DNA of 64,000 nucleotides from WTFY01 sp965220895 (GTDB taxonomy: Bacteria; Pseudomonadota; Gammaproteobacteria; UBA4575): assembly GCA_965220895.1 (NCBI GenBank), contig OZ244850.1, positions 1,674,001-1,738,000 on the forward strand. Reading direction: 5' to 3'. Positions 20,759-28,570 of the stretch are shown piece by piece (within the stretch, counting starts at the first letter, position 1; each line of letters begins with the position of its first letter). The position numbers were made by a program, and so were the translations under genes. Below the pieces are notes generated by a model, which was not told where the DNA came from, searched no databases, and saw only the letters and a list, made by a program, of their open reading frames with translations.

Positions 20759-21628
20759 ATGGGTCTGCCTGCAAGATCCGGCCTGACCAAATTGATCGCC
20801 CAGAACCACAAGACGGCTGGCCCTGTGATGGTCCTTGAGTCCTTGGATGCAGACCGCATACGGGAGTATCTGGCCGAACAGGGTACTCACCATCCATTCC
20901 GTATCGATATCTTGTCCACCGTGACTTCTACCAACGATTATCTGGCAGAGCTTGGCCTGACTGGAACAGGTTGCGTGGCCGTATGTATGGCCGAGCAGCA
21001 GACGCAGGGAAAGGGTCGTTTTGGCCATTCCTGGTGGTCGCCGGCCGGGGTGAACCTGTACCTGTCGATGCAGTGGGGCCTGCAGCATTGGAGAGCGCAG
21101 TACGAAGTGCTGGGATTGTGGCTGCTGATCGCGATTGCACAGCTCCTGGAGGAGCAGGGCGTGGCAGGCGTCAGGCTCAAGTGGCCGAACGACATCTGCC
21201 TGGCCGGGGGGAAACTGGGCGGAGTCCTGATCGAGCGAAAGGCGGCCCAAGAGCAAACCAGCCTGATCATCGGGGTGGGCTTGAACGTGGCCATGTCGCA
21301 GGCCGAGGAATTCCGGGAAACCCCGGGGTGGGTGGACCTGCTCAGCGCTCATCCAAACTGGAGGTTGTGCAGGAACGAGCTGGCTGCCCACGTGATCATG
21401 GTGCTGGCCCGCGTGCTGGATACACTGGATGAGGCTGACCCGGAAGATCTTTGCGCTGCCTGGGAGCGGTATGATTCGTTGGACAATCAGAGAGTCGAGT
21501 TTCTGTACCAGGACCGGCATATGCATGGGGTGGCGCAGGGGATTGATGAACAAGGCCGCATCGTGATGCATGTGAATGGCGAGCATTTGCACTTTCACAG
21601 TGCTCATGTGCGAGAACTGCGGTCATGA
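20759..21628 (+). CDS. birA: Biotin-protein ligase
   Basis: Attaches biotin to carrier proteins such as AccB through biotinyl-AMP. The 289-residue protein has TVTSTNDYL, the adenylate-binding GKGRFGHSWWSPAGVNLY loop, LKWPNDI, GGKLGGVLIE and IIGVGLNV, then the small SH3-like C-terminal domain. The region before TVTSTND is only about 50 residues, shorter than in E. coli BirA, and contains no clear helix-turn-helix, so it may be a ligase without, or with a truncated, DNA-binding domain. It overlaps coaX by four bases. Confidence 0.93.
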   Translation: MGLPARSGLTKLIAQNHKTAGPVMVLESLDADRIREYLAEQGTHHPFRIDILSTVTSTNDYLAELGLTGTGCVAVCMAEQQTQGKGRFGHSWWSPAGVNLYLSMQWGLQHWRAQYEVLGLWLLIAIAQLLEEQGVAGVRLKWPNDICLAGGKLGGVLIERKAAQEQTSLIIGVGLNVAMSQAEEFRETPGWVDLLSAHPNWRLCRNELAAHVIMVLARVLDTLDEADPEDLCAAWERYDSLDNQRVEFLYQDRHMHGVAQGIDEQGRIVMHVNGEHLHFHSAHVRELRS

Positions 21629-22362
21629 AGGCACTACTGGATCTTGGCAACAGCCGCTGTAAGTTCGTAATCCTCAAGCCGGGCGAAGCAGACACCTTCG
21701 GGGCCAAGCCATACCAGGACAGGAGTCGGCTGGACGTCATTGCATCTGTTCTAGAGCCACATGATCCGCTGGACAGCATCGTCGCGTGCTCCGTGCTTGG
21801 CCAGGAATCCAACGAGCAGCTGCAGAACCGGTTTGCGACGAGCAGGTTTTATTTTCTGGACCCTGCTGAGAGATGCTTCGGTGTCACGTTGGCATATAAG
21901 GATCCCGGTACGCTGGGAGCGGACCGGCTGGCTGCATTAATTGCGGCCAAGGTGCGCTATGAGGGCAGTACATGCATTGTGGATTGCGGAACGGCAGTCA
22001 CTGTCGATGTTTTGGACCCAGGAGGCATGCATCGAGGTGGTGTCATCTTCCCGGGGCTCGCCAGCATGCGCGCGGCACTAGAGACGGATACGGCAATCGA
22101 TCTCCATGAGGAAGCGGGCGGCCTTGCCATCCCCGCGACATCCACACGCGATGCGATCTACAGCGGGTGCCTGAGTGCAGTTGCAGGCGGCATCAACCAG
22201 GCCGTTGATCGCATGCAGGCTGAGGGCTCACCCTTTGACCAAGTCATTTTGACCGGAGGGGATGCCGAGCTCCTGATGCCGCTACTTGCACAACCAGTCA
22301 TCCACGAGCCCGACTGGGTACTCGAGGGCTTGAGGCATGTATCCCAGTCTCTGGATACCTAG
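21625..22362 (+). CDS. coaX: Type III pantothenate kinase
   Basis: First step of coenzyme A synthesis, phosphorylating pantothenate. The 245-residue protein belongs to the ASKHA fold: LLDLGNSRCKFV phosphate-binding start, GADRLAALIAAK, the Asp-containing IVDCGTAVTVDVLD, GGVIFPGLASMRAAL, and VILTGGDAELL near the end. The birA-coaX pair translated through an ATGA overlap is common in Gammaproteobacteria. Confidence 0.95.
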   Translation: MKALLDLGNSRCKFVILKPGEADTFGAKPYQDRSRLDVIASVLEPHDPLDSIVACSVLGQESNEQLQNRFATSRFYFLDPAERCFGVTLAYKDPGTLGADRLAALIAAKVRYEGSTCIVDCGTAVTVDVLDPGGMHRGGVIFPGLASMRAALETDTAIDLHEEAGGLAIPATSTRDAIYSGCLSAVAGGINQAVDRMQAEGSPFDQVILTGGDAELLMPLLAQPVIHEPDWVLEGLRHVSQSLDT

Positions 22363-22415
22363 TGCACCATTGCCTGATATCCGGGAACTCATTACACTCA
22401 TTGAGGCACTGAATT

Positions 22416-22491
22416 GCTGGCGTAGCTCAGTTGGCAGAGCAGCTGATTTGTAATCAGCAGGTCGTAGGTTCAAATCCTATCGCCAGCTCCA
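22416..22491 (+). tRNA. tRNA-Thr (TGT)
   Basis: Seventy-six bases with encoded CCA. Acceptor GCTGGCG pairs with CGCCAGC; anticodon TGT at 22449-22451 in loop TTTGTAA; T-arm TAGGTTCAAATCCTA. The IS481 element lies directly downstream. Confidence 0.97.
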
Positions 22492-22509
22492 CCCCACAAA
22501 GGGTCCTTT

Positions 22510-23795
22510 CCGGGCACATGGGTCACAGATTATTCCGGGGACATGGGTAACACTTTTGCGGCGAAGGGGTTTTCGCCGACGGGTTCCACCCGGTTCTCAC
22601 TGTGATCGAAGAAGCCTATATCATAGTGCATGAAGCTGACAAGCCAGATGTTGTCGGCGACCTCTCGTATGCCCACGGTCTGGCCGGCGAAGACGGTACT
22701 GAGGTTGATCTTGCGTCGTCCGATACAGATGCGCCCGCACCGGGTGACCTTGATGGTGCGGTCGTGGAAGGGGTAGTGCGGGCGCTGCGGGGTCTGGAAG
22801 GCCTGCACTGAGGGTGTGTACACCTCGGCGGGGTACTGACCGTTGAGGGCTTGGTGGGGGCGTTCGTGGTTGTAGACCCGGATAAAGGTCTCGAAGCGGC
22901 TTTGCTGCTGCAGGAAGTTGAAGCCCGGGGGCCGGGTGGCTTCTTTCTTGAGGGTCAGGTGCATGCGTTCATGGCGCCCGTTCTGCTGCGGGCACCCGGG
23001 CTGGATGCGTTCGATGCGGATGCCCAGGCGCAGCCACCAGACGGCCAGGCGGCTGAGGCCGAACAGGGCATGGGGGCTGGCGAAGGGGATGCCGTGGTCG
23101 GTGCGGATGGCCTCGGGCAGTCCGAAGGTCTTGAAGGTGTGCTCGAACACCGGGAAGGCGGTGTGTTCTTTGGTGGACTCGAGGCCTTCGCAGGCGAGCA
23201 GGTAGCGGGAGTGGTGGTCAGTGAGGGTGAGGGGATAGCAGTAGGCCTGGTTGCCGAGGCGGAACTGGCCCTTGTAGTCGGCACACCACAGGGCGTTGGG
23301 GGCAGCCCCTGCGCCGAGCGGCGTGCCCTGGGCCTTGTAGCGGCGGCGTTTGCGCCGCTTGACCAGGCCGTGGCGGTCGAGCACGGCATGGATGGTGCTG
23401 GCGGCGGGCGGATGCAGGCCGGCATGTTCCTTGATCAGCTTTTCGCGGATCTTGGGCGCGCCCCAGCTGGGATAGTCCCGCTTGATGCGCAGGATCGTGC
23501 GCTCCAGCTGGTAGGGCAGCCGGTTGGCATGACGATAGGGTCTGCGACTGCGATCCTCAAGCCCCTGCAGACCATCCTCCTTGTAGCGCTTGAAGAGCTT
23601 GTAGCCGGTCTTCCTGGAGATGCCGAACTCCCGGCACACCACCGCCATCTTCTCGCCATCGAGCAGCCGGGCGACAAATCGTATACGTTCATCCATAGGT
23701 TTACACTCTCTCCAGGGCATCGGAAGTTCCCCCCAAATGCCCGATTGTGTAACCTATGTCTCCGGAATACTGTGTAACCTATGTGTCGGGAACCA
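22510..23795 (-). mobile_element. IS481-family insertion sequence
   Basis: About 1.29 kb with one transposase. The left end (22513-22555) and right end (23740-23789) are imperfect inverted repeats of about 40 bp. Each contains two copies of a motif like ACATAGGTTACAC separated by ATTCCGG, suggesting paired transposase-binding sites. Boundaries are uncertain by a few bases because a 22-bp direct repeat flanks the element. It sits just after tRNA-Thr. Confidence 0.85.
22530..23696 (-). CDS. IS481-family transposase
   Basis: DDE transposase of 388 residues from the ATG at 23696, which follows a GGAGAGA site; an ATG at 23720 in the same frame would add eight. N-terminal helix-turn-helix: VCREFGISRKTGYKLFKRYK. 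The rve catalytic core has Asp in WCADYKGQF, Asp in IRTDHGIPF and Glu in QQNGRHERMHLTLK. HERPHQALNGQYPAEVY is typical of the family. The frame is uninterrupted, so the element may still be active. Confidence 0.93.
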   Translation of the reverse strand: MDERIRFVARLLDGEKMAVVCREFGISRKTGYKLFKRYKEDGLQGLEDRSRRPYRHANRLPYQLERTILRIKRDYPSWGAPKIREKLIKEHAGLHPPAASTIHAVLDRHGLVKRRKRRRYKAQGTPLGAGAAPNALWCADYKGQFRLGNQAYCYPLTLTDHHSRYLLACEGLESTKEHTAFPVFEHTFKTFGLPEAIRTDHGIPFASPHALFGLSRLAVWWLRLGIRIERIQPGCPQQNGRHERMHLTLKKEATRPPGFNFLQQQSRFETFIRVYNHERPHQALNGQYPAEVYTPSVQAFQTPQRPHYPFHDRTIKVTRCGRICIGRRKINLSTVFAGQTVGIREVADNIWLVSFMHYDIGFFDHSENRVEPVGENPFAAKVLPMSPE

Positions 23796-23817
23796 CAAAG
23801 GGTCCTTTCCGGGCCTT

Positions 23818-25488
23818 TTACTTCAGGTGCCAGTAAGCAGGCAGTGGTTGCAGGCGTGAATCTTCCACGGGTGTACCGACCGTGAAATGGTACAGACTTT
23901 GCCAACCGTGATCACTGATGCCAAGCACTTCATGCATGACGTCATCGAAAAAGCAGCCGATTCCAGTTGATCGAATCCCTGCAGCTTCAGCTTCTAGGTA
24001 AAGAATTTGCCCAATCAATCCTGTTTCCCAGAACAGACGCGTATAAAACTGCGCACCGTGCTGTTCAAGGCTGGAATCGAATGCAGCTAGCATCCCAAGT
24101 GCAAAGGCGCCGTCTGCCGCAATATCCTGATGACAACTGATGATTTTCGCAACCTCGCGTGTATCGGCTTCTTGCAACCGAAACAAAGGGAGTGTTTTCG
24201 GACAACTATCGGGTTTTTCCCAACATAGTTCCAGATGTAATGCCTTTTTAAGTGAAGCTTCATGGGCAAGGTCGCGCACGAGCATATACAGTCCTGCTGG
24301 CAAACCCTCTACACGATGAACGAATATTGCAAGCGAAATACATGCTCTCCAGGGCAACACCTCTAGAATGTTATTTCCGGCATACGGAGTGACATGCGCT
24401 AGCATTCTGTAAAATGTATCGCTGCTGATCGCGCCATGCCCGTCCATCGACAGCGCGCTTCGACGTTCCCTTATTATTCTTCGAGCGGATATTCGCCTGT
24501 CCGCATCAAACTCATTGTTAGGGTCATGTACTGTTCGGGAATGATGTTTGTGATTGAATCGATAGGGACTGTTGGAACGACACGCTTTCGCAACATGTCC
24601 AATGATGGGCCAGTCATGATGATCATCACTTAATACATTTGGATTACCTTCAAATTCGATGGTTTCAAGACGTTCAAGTAATGCAACGGGAAGGTCAATG
24701 AGGGGATCTGTCCATGCCCTGTCTGTATCAAATGGATAAACTGCCAGCAGGCAGTCCGGGTGTTCCGCCTCAATGCCTTCTTGCTGATGCAGTCCCAACA
24801 GCGATTTCAGATCGGCATCTGTCACGCAGTGAATCAGCCTAGTTTTCCAGCCGAGGGCCGCTGCAGCGAAAGTGACAGCGCCAATTGCATGTCCAACATC
24901 GTGGTGGCAGTAACGAAAGGCCCGTTCACCATACTTCCAGGATTCACGCCAGTAGATCGAGGTCAACGCAATCAACAGGAAATCCGGCGGGAGTCCATTG
25001 CTCAAGGCATGCCATTCCTCCTTCGTCAGGATCGCCCGGCGCTCCAATGCATGTCTGTAGGCAGAATAATGATAAACGGCGCTGACTTCGCTTAAACCCT
25101 GAACCGGGCCAGTGATCAAATATGCCTCGGTAGGGTGGAGGTTGCCGCTTGAAGGGTTGACCCGCAAGGACCAACGATTTCCGTTTGCATGTTTCCAGGC
25201 AGAAATTGCGAGACTTTCATAAAAGAGACGGCTGATAGAGTCCCGGTTTATGCGCGCTGCAGGGGTTGGGTATGCCTCGAATAGCGAGTCGTAGCTTGGC
25301 GTCTCTGTGCTGTGCGGATAGTTTAATGGAAGAATTGATGCCTGGTCGTAACGCCGGAACGGATCAGGTTGATTCTCCCAGTCCATGTAACCCAATGAGC
25401 GTGCATAGCGTTGAAGTTGATGTTTAGTTTGATCGTGATATTCGTACACGATATCAAGATCAGGGGAGTTAAGATGTTTCTTGGACAT
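23818..25488 (-). CDS. SagB-type double nitroreductase-family protein
   Basis: A 556-residue protein with two nitroreductase-like (FMN-dependent) lobes. First lobe at about residues 70-230: SISRLFYESLAISAWK, LRVNPSSGNLHPTEAYLI, DVGHAIGAVTFAAAALGW. Second lobe at about 340-550: RRIIRERRSALSMDG, LEVLPWRACISLAIFVHRVEGLPAGLYML. SagB relatives oxidise azolines in peptide natural products, but stand-alone versions like this have no known substrate and no YcaO partner is nearby. The ATG at 25488 begins family-like sequence (YEYHDQTKHQLQRYARSLGYMDW). The frame continues upstream into an IS relic, giving a possible in-frame fusion starting at 25566 or 25590. Confidence 0.85.
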   Translation of the reverse strand: MSKKHLNSPDLDIVYEYHDQTKHQLQRYARSLGYMDWENQPDPFRRYDQASILPLNYPHSTETPSYDSLFEAYPTPAARINRDSISRLFYESLAISAWKHANGNRWSLRVNPSSGNLHPTEAYLITGPVQGLSEVSAVYHYSAYRHALERRAILTKEEWHALSNGLPPDFLLIALTSIYWRESWKYGERAFRYCHHDVGHAIGAVTFAAAALGWKTRLIHCVTDADLKSLLGLHQQEGIEAEHPDCLLAVYPFDTDRAWTDPLIDLPVALLERLETIEFEGNPNVLSDDHHDWPIIGHVAKACRSNSPYRFNHKHHSRTVHDPNNEFDADRRISARRIIRERRSALSMDGHGAISSDTFYRMLAHVTPYAGNNILEVLPWRACISLAIFVHRVEGLPAGLYMLVRDLAHEASLKKALHLELCWEKPDSCPKTLPLFRLQEADTREVAKIISCHQDIAADGAFALGMLAAFDSSLEQHGAQFYTRLFWETGLIGQILYLEAEAAGIRSTGIGCFFDDVMHEVLGISDHGWQSLYHFTVGTPVEDSRLQPLPAYWHLK

Positions 25489-25531
25489 TCTTGTCAGCCA
25501 GTCATCCAGGCAGTATTCATTGAACAATGAA

Positions 25532-25672
25532 AACAGCCAGGCTACAAATCGTATACGTTCGTCCATCGGTTTACATGTTCTCCAAGGCATCGGAAGTTCC
25601 CCCCAAATGCCCGATTGTGTAACCTATATGCCCGGAATATTGTGTTACCTATGTGTCGGGAACCACAGAGGA
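25532..25672 (-). mobile_element. Relic of the right end of the same IS481 element
   Basis: About 140 bases closely match the right end of the intact element (23658-23800), in the same orientation. They include the transposase start codons (MPWRTCKPMDERIRFVA), the CGGAAGTTCCCCCCAAATG stretch and the terminal repeats ending TGTGTCGGGAACCACA. The body and left end are gone. The relic's transposase start is fused in frame to the upstream side of the nitroreductase gene. Confidence 0.85.
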
Positions 25673-25800
25673 CTTCTCTTCAGTCCCATGGACCTGCAAT
25701 TGAGACAGCATTGAATAAAGCCCGGGACCGGTTCAAATTCTGCCAACGGACCAGTACACCAGGGGGTATCCTCCAGTCCTGGCGCCATCCCGTGATCTGC

Positions 25801-26517
25801 ATGCTTTGTCTGGCAGCCTTTGCTTGTCTGGCAGGCGCATGCGTTTCCAAGCCTTTGGAGGTCAGCAGTCAGGATTCCTCGCATTTTTTACATGTATCGC
25901 TGGATGGGATCTGGAGAGGAGATTTCGATATCGAGGGAAGGGGTCCGTTCGACTTCACGGCATTGCACGTCAATGGCAAGGCATATGCCTACAGTCGGCG
26001 TGCTGAGGCATTGTATGCCGGTAGTGTGGAAAGGGATGGCGAGATCTTTACCTCGACCTACACGCTGTTCTTGCGGGGTGGCTTGGCCCTGGATGTCGCT
26101 GTGATCACAGGCGAAATCCAGGAAGAAAACAGGATTTCCTCGCGCTTTATCACAATGAACGGGCGCAATACCGGGGCCCTGGACCTTGTCTACGATGCGG
26201 CGTATGACACCCCCTCCTCGTTGGCCAGGCTTTCGGGGGCCTGGTCCTACATGGACGGTAATGATCTGACGGTTGAATTCCAGATTGACTCCAGGGGCCA
26301 GATCCAAGGCCATGATTCCAGAAACTGCGAATACCTGGGCAAGCTGGACATCATCAATCCCGACCACAATGCGTACGAGGTGGAAGTGAAGGTCCGAGGA
26401 TGCGAATCCTTGGCGGGAGACTATGAAGGCGTATCCTTTTTGGAAGGAGATCGGTTGAGCGTACTCGTCTCGAATGCGAACCGTGCCTTGTTTTTCCAGT
26501 TCAGTCACAGCCCATAG
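25801..26517 (+). CDS. Predicted lipoprotein, hypothetical
   Basis: About 238 residues. MLCLAAFACLAGAC gives a hydrophobic segment ending in the lipobox LAGA-C, so the mature protein would start at that Cys and be anchored to a membrane, probably the outer one. The rest is beta-rich without a family I recognise (LDGIWRGDFDIEGRGPF..., then a second similar LSGAWSYMDGNDLTVEF unit, suggesting two related barrel-like repeats). The start is unclear: the ATG at 25801 leaves no positive charge before the hydrophobic core; a GTG at 25792 or TTG at 25708 in the same frame is possible. The IS relic lies immediately upstream and may have replaced the native promoter. Confidence 0.65.
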   Translation: MLCLAAFACLAGACVSKPLEVSSQDSSHFLHVSLDGIWRGDFDIEGRGPFDFTALHVNGKAYAYSRRAEALYAGSVERDGEIFTSTYTLFLRGGLALDVAVITGEIQEENRISSRFITMNGRNTGALDLVYDAAYDTPSSLARLSGAWSYMDGNDLTVEFQIDSRGQIQGHDSRNCEYLGKLDIINPDHNAYEVEVKVRGCESLAGDYEGVSFLEGDRLSVLVSNANRALFFQFSHSP

Positions 26518-26637
26518 CAGATGGACAGAAGGGGAAGATCTGGCGCATCAATCCAGGCGATGCCGGACCCAGGGGTACGGACCTTGCTGTGCGATATTGA
26601 CAGTGCATGGAGGTATGCCACACAATCCCTGCCCTTT

Positions 26638-26722
26638 GGAGGGGTACCCAAGCGGTCAACGGGAGCAGACTGTAAATCTGCCGGCTCAGCCTTCGGAGGT
26701 TCGAATCCTTCCCCCTCCACCA
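26638..26722 (+). tRNA. tRNA-Tyr (GTA)
   Basis: Eighty-five bases with CCA and a long variable arm (CCGGCTCAGCCTTCGG). Acceptor GGAGGGG pairs with CCCCTCC; anticodon GTA at 26672-26674. First of the conserved Tyr-Gly-Thr tRNA trio that precedes tufB in many Gammaproteobacteria. Confidence 0.97.
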
Positions 26723-26769
26723 TTTAAGGTTTAGAATCCTGACCCTGAAATGGTCCTGTTTCAGGCTCT

Positions 26770-26843
<74 letters not shown>

Positions 26844-26960
26844 TGCTGCCACCATCGATTGTATGCTGCGCAAAATGCTAGGATTGTGAATCTTTCGGCT
26901 AAGGGTCGGAAATCACCACAGCCTGAATCTTTGCTGGCTACAATTGCATTTGCCTTTACA

Positions 26961-27069
<109 letters not shown>

Positions 27070-27249
27070 TTTGAATCGTTCAATAACATCCCAGAAAGTC
27101 TACAAAAATCAAATGTGATTGGTGAGTTACGATAATATAATCGTTTAGTAATGACTGGTCACATTCATGAGATTTTGCATCGGATTGGCAAGTGTGACGA
27201 AGTTAATTTGTCGGCATCTGAGACGATATTGTTTTCTTAAGGGTATTTG

Positions 27250-28566
27250 ATGAAGAATCATTACATTTATAAGTATCAGAAATATGAAGAATATGTTTCT
27301 TATCTTGGTGCGTTGGTGCATCGAACCCAATTGGGCTTAAGTAGCCCAAATGATGAGGGAGATATTAACTCAGCCTTGGATGGCGAAGCATATACGAAAT
27401 TAATTGAGTTGATCCCTGTTGACACTCTTCGTACCAATGGAGCTTTTTTTACAGGCTCTCATTTAGGTAAGTTAGCAATTTCCGATAGCTTACATGGTAT
27501 TAATAATAAACATATGTTTCTTGATCCGGCGTGCGGCACAGGCGACTTGCTAACCAAATGTGCAAATTCTCTCCCTATAGAAACGTCGTTGGAAGCAACT
27601 TTAGAACATTGGGGAAAACAATTAATCGGTAGAGATATCAATCCATATTTTGTTAAGGCTACTAGAAAAAGAATTGCCTTATTAGCTATTAAAAAGGGGT
27701 CCAGGTCGATTAGCAAAAAAAGATTACCTTTAGCCAAATTGTTGCCTCAAATAAAAGTTGGTGACGCCTTAAAGGAAAGGAGTATTTATTTAAAAGCTAC
27801 TCATATTGTTACTAACCCACCATATTACATGGCACTTGCTTATGAAAATTGCGTTTGGGGAAAGGGTAATATCAATATAGCTGGTGTATTTATTGAGAAG
27901 TGCCTTAAGGTTGCAAAACCGAATACTGTCATTATAGCTATATTGCCTGATGTGCTAAGAACGGGGACAAGATATCGAAATTGGAGAGAATCCATAACAA
28001 AGTTTTTTACTGTCAAAAATATAGAGTCATTTGGTCAATTTGATGATATTGCTGATATAGACGTTTTCATAATGACTGGGGTAAATAAAAGCAAGTCGGA
28101 ATCTAAATTTGAAGCTGTCAATTGGGGTTATCAAAATACAGACTCCAAAAAAATTTCTGATGAATTTAACGTCCATGTAGGGCCAGTAGTGCCACATCGA
28201 CATCCTAATTTAGGTCAATGGTATCCTTATTTGCACGCCAGAAATTTATTGCCATGGGGAACTGTGTCAAAGATCAGCGAGCATAGAAGGTTTAAAGGCA
28301 AAACCTTCAAACCTCCATTTGTAGCCATACGAAGAACTTCGCGACCAGATGATAAATTTCGGGCTATTGGCACATTGATTAAGGGTGATTCAAATTTTTC
28401 TGTTGAGAACCATCTAATCGTATGCCTTCCGAAAGACGGCACTCTGAAAAAATGTAAAAAATTAATAAAAGTATTAAAAGATGAACGAACAAACAATTGG
28501 CTGAATAAGCGTATAAGGTGTAGGCATTTAACCACGACATCAATAGAAGAAACACCTTGGGTATAA
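27250..28566 (+). CDS. N6-adenine DNA methyltransferase
   Basis: First gene of the four-gene operon; 438 residues. Motif X RTNGAFFTGSHLG is at 61-73, the SAM-binding motif I DPACGTGDLL at 92-101 and the catalytic NPPY at 189-192, the order of gamma-class N6-adenine methyltransferases (Eco57I-like). The C-terminal half probably recognises the target. AAGGG lies upstream of the ATG; a TTG directly before it is less likely. There is no nuclease domain, so the methylase either protects the host DNA against the rest of the operon or regulates it. AT-rich codon use differs from the core genome. Confidence 0.9.
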   Translation: MKNHYIYKYQKYEEYVSYLGALVHRTQLGLSSPNDEGDINSALDGEAYTKLIELIPVDTLRTNGAFFTGSHLGKLAISDSLHGINNKHMFLDPACGTGDLLTKCANSLPIETSLEATLEHWGKQLIGRDINPYFVKATRKRIALLAIKKGSRSISKKRLPLAKLLPQIKVGDALKERSIYLKATHIVTNPPYYMALAYENCVWGKGNINIAGVFIEKCLKVAKPNTVIIAILPDVLRTGTRYRNWRESITKFFTVKNIESFGQFDDIADIDVFIMTGVNKSKSESKFEAVNWGYQNTDSKKISDEFNVHVGPVVPHRHPNLGQWYPYLHARNLLPWGTVSKISEHRRFKGKTFKPPFVAIRRTSRPDDKFRAIGTLIKGDSNFSVENHLIVCLPKDGTLKKCKKLIKVLKDERTNNWLNKRIRCRHLTTTSIEETPWV

Positions 28567-28570
28567 AAGA

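Larger units (their letters stand above)
22494..23814. repeat. 22-bp direct repeat flanking the IS element
   Basis: The 22 bases at 22494-22515, beginning CCACAAAGGGTCC, recur exactly at 23793-23814. They bracket the transposase gene and its inverted ends. As a target-site duplication this is longer than is usual for IS481-family elements, so part of it may belong to the IS end itself; the AACCACA start also appears beside the IS relic near 25665. Confidence 0.8.

Noticed and set aside
22851..23777. Long open frame antisense to the IS transposase
   Set aside because: It is a shadow of the transposase codon usage, full of low-complexity Gly, Ala and Val runs, and has no ribosome site or motif.
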